Assembly: GCA_044867925.1 (NCBI GenBank) | Contig: JBIOVV010000098.1 | Location: forward strand, 1-19,769 | DNA: 19,769 bases | DNA from: VRUE01 sp044867925 | Lineage (GTDB): Bacteria; Actinomycetota; Thermoleophilia; Solirubrobacterales; 70-9 | Direction: 5' to 3' | Shown: positions 16,531 through 19,769 of the stretch, in pieces | Numbering within the stretch: the stretch's first letter is position 1 | How the letters are laid out: each line of letters opens with the position of its first letter | The notes under the pieces: model-generated | The model's database searches: none | Seen by the model: only the letters and a program-made list of their open reading frames with translations | What the model was told of the DNA's origin: nothing | Position numbers and translations under genes: made by a program

Positions 16531-16565
16531 GTTTCCCGGGACCACGAATCGACCGAGGAGGAAGC

Positions 16566-16928
16566 GTGATCACCAAGACCGACTTCATTGGCATTCCATC
16601 GACCGATGCCGAGCGCTCGCGGCGCTTCTACGTCGAGACGCTGGGGCTGCGGCCCGACGAGCGGGGCAAGTTCGAGTTCTGGGTCGGAGACACCTGCTTC
16701 GGCATCTGGGAACCGGCCAAGATGGGGATGGAGTTCGCGCCGCAGAAAAACGCGCACCCGGCGCTGCACGTCGACGACGTCGCCGCGGCGCGCGCGGAGC
16801 TCGAAGCCAAAGGGGTCGAGTTCAACGGCGACACCTTCGACACCGGCGTTTGCCACATGGCCCTCTTCACCGATCCCGACGGCAACGACCTGATGCTGCA
16901 CAACCGCTACGCCCCCTACTCGGAGTAG
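16566..16928 (+). CDS. VOC-family protein downstream of the structured leader
   Basis: 120-residue single-chain VOC protein with two beta-alpha-beta-beta-beta modules: residues 4-50 (KTDFIGIPSTDAERSRRFYVETLGL, then FEFWVGDTCFGIWEP) and 62-115 (HPALHVDDVAAARAEL, then CHMALFTDPDGNDLMLHNRY). His and Glu/Asp positions are compatible with a metal site, but no substrate can be named. It is not a close copy of the VOC protein at 8083. The GTG at 16566 has GAGGAGGAAG immediately upstream. Its expression should depend on the hairpin at 16503-16530. The MocR gene converges on it with 9 bp between the stops. Confidence 0.88.
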   Translation: MITKTDFIGIPSTDAERSRRFYVETLGLRPDERGKFEFWVGDTCFGIWEPAKMGMEFAPQKNAHPALHVDDVAAARAELEAKGVEFNGDTFDTGVCHMALFTDPDGNDLMLHNRYAPYSE

Positions 16929-16937
16929 GAGGGCTTC

Positions 16938-18257
16938 TCAGGCCGTGCGGGTGGCGCCGCTGGGTCGCAGCGCCTCCCGGACGGCTTCGGCGAGCCGATC
17001 CGCCTCGCTCTCCTGCAGGGCGCTCGTCGTCACCCGGATCGCGCGGCCGCTCTGCAGCCGGAAGGGAGCGCCGGGCATGACCGCCCAGCCCTGAGCCAGC
17101 AACGACTGCACCACGGGAGCTTCCTCGGGCACCGGGATCCAGACCGCGATGCCGGCGCTGGAGGAGACCTCGATCCCTCGCTCCGCCAGCGCCGCCAGCA
17201 ACCGCTCGCGACGGTCCCGATAGGTCGCCGCGGCGCGCTCGAGCGCTGCGCGGACGCCCGGGTCCGACCACATCGCCGCGACCAGGTGCTGCAGCAGGTG
17301 GCTGACCCACTGCGGCCCGACCGCCTGCCGGCCGCGCACGCGGCTGATCGTCCGGGCGTCGCCGGCGAGCAGCGCCAGGCGCAGGTCGGGCCCGAGGGAC
17401 TTGGCCGGGGACAGGGCGGACGCCCAGCGTTCGCGGCCGGTCGTCAGGGTGACCCGCGCGACGCCGGCGATCGGCCCGAGGTGGTCGTCCTCGACCACCA
17501 TCGCCGCCGGCGCCCGGTCGAGGACCGCGCGCAGCTCGCGCGCTCTCCCGGCCTCGAGCGAGGCCCCCGTCGGGTTCTGGCCGCGCGGGTTGAGGACGAC
17601 GGCGCCGGCGCCCTCGGCGAGCGCGGCGGCGAGCTCGCCGGGCAGCATGCCCTGCTCGTCGATCGGCACGGGCCTCAGGGCCAGGCCCAGCGCGCGCAGG
17701 AGATCGAACAGGCCGGCGAAGCCGGGGTCTTCGACCGCGACCAGGTCGCCGGGCTTCGTCTGCGCCTGCAGTACCCGCTCGATCCCGTCGAGCGCGCCGC
17801 TGGTGACGGCGATCGCCTCGGTCCCGATGCCGGTCGCCGCAAGCTCGGCCTCCGCCACCGCCTGCAGCTCGGGCACCATCGGCTCGCCGCCATAGAGCTG
17901 GGTAGGCCTCTCCAGCTGCCGCAGAAAGGGCGTCGGATCGGGGAGCAGGGCCGGGTCGGGATTGCCGCTCGCCAGGTCGCGGGCGCCGGCGGGAATCGTC
18001 GGCCTCCGCAAGGCGCCGCCGAGGGGAGGGCGCCAGCTGACATGGGAGCGGCGGCGCTCCCAGGTGGCTATGAGGCCGCGGGAGCGCAGGTCGGCGAGGG
18101 CGGCCGAGACGGTCGTCGGGCTGACGCCGAGATCGCCGGCGAGGGCGCGGACGGTAGGCAGCGCCTCGCCCGGGGCCAGCACGCCCTGCTCGATTGCGTC
18201 CTCGATGCCGGCGGCGATCTCCTGCGCGTTGGTGCCGGATATTCGATATTGTGCCAT
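16938..18257 (-). CDS. MocR-type regulator (GntR wHTH fused to aminotransferase fold)
   Basis: 439 residues. Residues 1-75 are a GntR winged helix (EIAAGIEDAIEQGVLAPGEALPTVRALAGDLGVSPTTVSAALADL) and residues about 95-435 a fold-type I aminotransferase-like domain that binds PLP. The PLP lysine is Lys286 in SPAKSLGPDLRLAL; NPRGQNPTG (223-231) and EDDHLGP (256-262) contribute the Asn and Asp that hold the cofactor. The family acts as PLP-responsive regulators, often of vitamin B6 or amino-compound metabolism, usually for the divergent neighbour. That neighbour here is a PNPOx-like flavoprotein starting 28 bp away, which fits. The overall form is closest to PtsJ-like members. The ATG at 18257 has no clear ribosome site, so it may be leaderless. 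Confidence 0.92.
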   Translation of the reverse strand: MAQYRISGTNAQEIAAGIEDAIEQGVLAPGEALPTVRALAGDLGVSPTTVSAALADLRSRGLIATWERRRSHVSWRPPLGGALRRPTIPAGARDLASGNPDPALLPDPTPFLRQLERPTQLYGGEPMVPELQAVAEAELAATGIGTEAIAVTSGALDGIERVLQAQTKPGDLVAVEDPGFAGLFDLLRALGLALRPVPIDEQGMLPGELAAALAEGAGAVVLNPRGQNPTGASLEAGRARELRAVLDRAPAAMVVEDDHLGPIAGVARVTLTTGRERWASALSPAKSLGPDLRLALLAGDARTISRVRGRQAVGPQWVSHLLQHLVAAMWSDPGVRAALERAAATYRDRRERLLAALAERGIEVSSSAGIAVWIPVPEEAPVVQSLLAQGWAVMPGAPFRLQSGRAIRVTTSALQESEADRLAEAVREALRPSGATRTA

Positions 18258-18285
18258 GTCAGATAATCAAACTGTACTGTAACAG
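18258..18285. promoter_or_regulatory. MocR/PNPOx-like divergent control region with short repeats
   Basis: The 28-bp gap holds ACTGT-ACTGT (18271-18280) as a tandem direct repeat, and CTGT...ACAG (18272-18275, 18282-18285) as an inverted repeat. MocR regulators usually bind direct repeats. GATAAT (18262-18267) and TACTGT (18275-18280) are plausible -10 elements on the plus strand; TACTGT ends 5 nt before the ATG of the PNPOx-like gene. Confidence 0.45.
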
Positions 18286-18930
18286 ATGAGGACACCACGC
18301 ACAAAGCTGCGCCGCAAGCCGAGCAGGGGCTCTCACGACCGGGCTGTGGTCGAGGCGATCTTCGACGAGGCACTGGTCTCGCACCTCGGCTTCCTCGACG
18401 CCGGCCTGCCGGCGGTGATCCCGACGCTCCATGCCCGCCTCGATTCGAGCATCTACCTGCATGGCTCGGCGGCCAGCAACGCCTTGCGCCGCTCGCACAG
18501 CGCCGAGGTCTGCCTGACCGCGACCCTGATCGACGGCCTCGTGCTGGCCCGCGCCGCGATGCACCACTCGGCGAACTACCGCTCGGCGATGCTCTTCGGC
18601 GAGGGTGAGTGGATCGACGAGGAGGCAGAGAAGCTCGCCGCGCTCGAGGCCCTGGTCGAGAAGCTGGTCCCCGGGCGTTGGGGTGACGCCCGCCGGCCGA
18701 CCGCGAAGGAGCTGCGGGCGACGGCGGTCTTGCGGATCCCGCTCGAGCAGGCCTCGGCCAAGGTCAGGACGGGGCCGCCGAGCGACGACGACGCCGACCT
18801 CGCGCTGCCCGTCTGGGCGGGAGTCGTCGGCCTGCGCACGGTTGCGGACGAGCCCCAGCCGGACGAGCTGCTCGCCCCGGGCACAGAGGCGCCTGCTTAC
18901 CTGGGCAAGCTGCTCGCTGCGCGGGAGTGA
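18286..18930 (+). CDS. Pyridoxamine 5'-phosphate oxidase-like flavin-binding protein
   Basis: 214-residue protein of the PNPOx-like split-barrel superfamily (NimA/COG3467 type), which binds FMN and reduces or oxidises small molecules. Visible parts: HDRAVVEAIFDEALVSHLGFLDAGLPAVIPTLHARLDSSIYLHGSAASNALRR (about residues 17-69), the core strands and flavin-binding turn; VCLTATLIDGLVLARAAMHHSANYRSAMLFGEG (about 75-107); and the C-terminal RIPLEQASAKVRTGPPSDDD. Substrate is unknown: B6 vitamers, F420-type or nitro compounds are possibilities. It starts 28 bp from the divergent MocR gene and is its likely target. The N-terminal 16 residues are basic (RTPRTKLRRKPSRG). No other gene follows on this strand before the M55 peptidase, which converges on it. 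Confidence 0.82.
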   Translation: MRTPRTKLRRKPSRGSHDRAVVEAIFDEALVSHLGFLDAGLPAVIPTLHARLDSSIYLHGSAASNALRRSHSAEVCLTATLIDGLVLARAAMHHSANYRSAMLFGEGEWIDEEAEKLAALEALVEKLVPGRWGDARRPTAKELRATAVLRIPLEQASAKVRTGPPSDDDADLALPVWAGVVGLRTVADEPQPDELLAPGTEAPAYLGKLLAARE

Positions 18931-18984
18931 TTGCCCCGCCCCCGATCGCGCCGAGCGCGGCTCCGGCCGCCTCGACGAGCTGCT

Positions 18985-19769
18985 TCAACCTGCTTGGGCC
19001 GGGGAGCGAGCCAGCCAGCGACGCTCCTTCGAGCGCATCACCGGCGTAGCCAGCAGGCTGCCGAAGCGCCGCTGCGCGGCGCGCAGGCGCGAGTCGTGGC
19101 CGGCCGGGAGCAGCTTGGCGAGCTGGCGGTACTCGCGTGAGACCTGGCTGGTCCTGAAGACGTCGGCGATCGCGCCGAGCAGGTCGGCGGGGTCGGCGAC
19201 CGTCGTCCGCGCGATCTCCTCGCCCTCGACCGCGATCCGCAGCTCGGCGGGGTAGCTGCGGGCAGGGGGTGGCGCCGGCGGCGCCGCGCAGGCGGCACCG
19301 ATCGCCTCGGCGAGCTTGGCGTGGGTCGCGGCGATCTCGCCGGAGCGGGCCCGCGCCCGTCCTTCTCCCACCTTTGTCTCAACCAGGTGGGCGCCGCCCA
19401 GCTCACCCTGTTCGAGCTCCTCGAGCATCCAGCGATCGCCGGCGGCGAGCAGAACGGGGACGCCCTCGGCCGCCAGCGCCTGCGCGTAGACGCGGGCCTC
19501 GCTGAGCGGTACGCCGCCGAGCGAGACCTCCATCTCCCAAACGAAGGTGTGCGAGCAGAACGCCCGCGGGTTCTTGGTGCCGGCGTGGTGGCCGAGCATG
19601 ACCACGGCGTCGAGTGGGCCGCCGTGGGCCTTGGCCATCGAAGGCTCGGCCTCGTCGAGGGCGAGGTCGGCGATCGGCCGCACCTCGACCCCTTCCGGCA
19701 TGCGGTCGCGTTCGATGTTGGTGCCGACCATGTGCCAGTCGCCAACCGAGATCCGTCCGGCGCCGGCGC
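18985..19769 (-). CDS. M55-family D-aminopeptidase (DppA-like), truncated by window edge
   Basis: The 3' part (about 261 codons) of an M55 zinc peptidase; DppA of this family cleaves D-amino-acid peptides. The frame is open to the right edge, so the N-terminus, with the DxE zinc motif, lies outside. Reading ISVGDWHMVGTN near the edge is the family's Asp/His segment. LGHHAGTKNPRAFCSHTF contains the conserved zinc His (GHHA) and the SHT catalytic His, and ARVYAQALAAEGVPVLLAAGDRWMLEEL is the following conserved stretch with the carboxylate ligands. The rest (from about residue 150 of the visible part) is an Ala/Pro linker and a C-terminal region. ATG at 19731 is internal and should not be taken as the start. 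Its position beside the PNPOx-like gene has no clear functional meaning. Confidence 0.82.
   Translation of the reverse strand, partial: AGAGRISVGDWHMVGTNIERDRMPEGVEVRPIADLALDEAEPSMAKAHGGPLDAVVMLGHHAGTKNPRAFCSHTFVWEMEVSLGGVPLSEARVYAQALAAEGVPVLLAAGDRWMLEELEQGELGGAHLVETKVGEGRARARSGEIAATHAKLAEAIGAACAAPPAPPPARSYPAELRIAVEGEEIARTTVADPADLLGAIADVFRTSQVSREYRQLAKLLPAGHDSRLRAAQRRFGSLLATPVMRSKERRWLARSPAQAG

Larger units (their letters stand above)
16202..16565 (+). ncRNA. Structured leader with mini-ORF and terminator (candidate attenuator)
   Basis: 364 bp with no normal gene but dense RNA-like structure before the VOC gene at 16566. In order: GCCCGCAGGCGGCC (16278-16291); a hairpin GGATCAC (16314-16320) with GTGGTCC (16333-16339), carrying AAAGGAGG at its loop and 3' edge; a 14-codon ORF (16344-16388); stems 16388-16393/16405-16410 or, mutually exclusive, 16408-16413/16425-16430; a stem 16449-16453/16464-16468; and a 12-bp hairpin 16503-16530. 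The segment 16278-16291 is perfectly complementary over 14 nt to 16508-16521, the 5' arm plus loop of the final hairpin, so it could act as an antiterminator strand. RNA function is inferred from structure only. The transcription start is unknown; it could be read through from the methyltransferase gene. Confidence 0.55.

Overview
The window is a high-GC stretch of bacterial chromosome. The gene content points to an actinobacterium of the Thermoleophilia/Solirubrobacterales type. The clues are a secreted protein with RTX-like Ca-binding repeats and a lysine-rich Ig-like tail, an ECF sigma factor with a one-TM partner, many GTG/TTG starts, and several starts lying directly behind a -10-like hexamer, as in leaderless mRNAs. 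This placement is inferred from style; no rRNA or marker gene is present.

Layout. Positions 1-790 are AT-richer than the rest. They hold one small unknown gene (71-397) and a gene-poor stretch with DnaA-box-like sites. Next come a cupin (minus), a secreted Asp-box protein followed 14 bp later by a Mug-type uracil/thymine-DNA glycosylase, and a convergent RibD/DHFR-like reductase whose 3' end overlaps the glycosylase by 23 bp. Then follow an ECF sigma/anti-sigma-like pair (minus, 4-bp overlap) and, divergently, the RTX-like secreted protein.

Positions 7632-11880 form a tight plus-strand operon: AraC-type regulator, VOC protein, short UvrA-like twin-ABC protein, and a PLP enzyme of the D-cysteine desulfhydrase/ACC deaminase family. 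It resembles a regulated protection cassette against DNA-binding or electrophilic compounds. Downstream are an internally deleted glutathione S-transferase pseudogene and a YciI/DGPF protein.

Positions 12957-14227 hold a DUF2867 gene and a divergent TetR regulator. Their promoters are interleaved and carry two matching palindromic operators. A secreted, possibly TIM-barrel protein of unknown function and a divergent SAM methyltransferase follow, with a 12-bp palindrome between them.

Positions 16202-16565 hold no ordinary gene but are highly structured. They contain a very strong Shine-Dalgarno in a hairpin, a 14-codon mini-ORF, several stems and a 12-bp terminator-like hairpin. A 14-nt upstream segment is perfectly complementary to the 5' half of that hairpin. 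This attenuator-like leader upstream of a VOC gene is the most unusual element here. The window closes with a MocR regulator, a divergent PNPOx-like flavoprotein, and an M55 D-aminopeptidase cut by the right edge.
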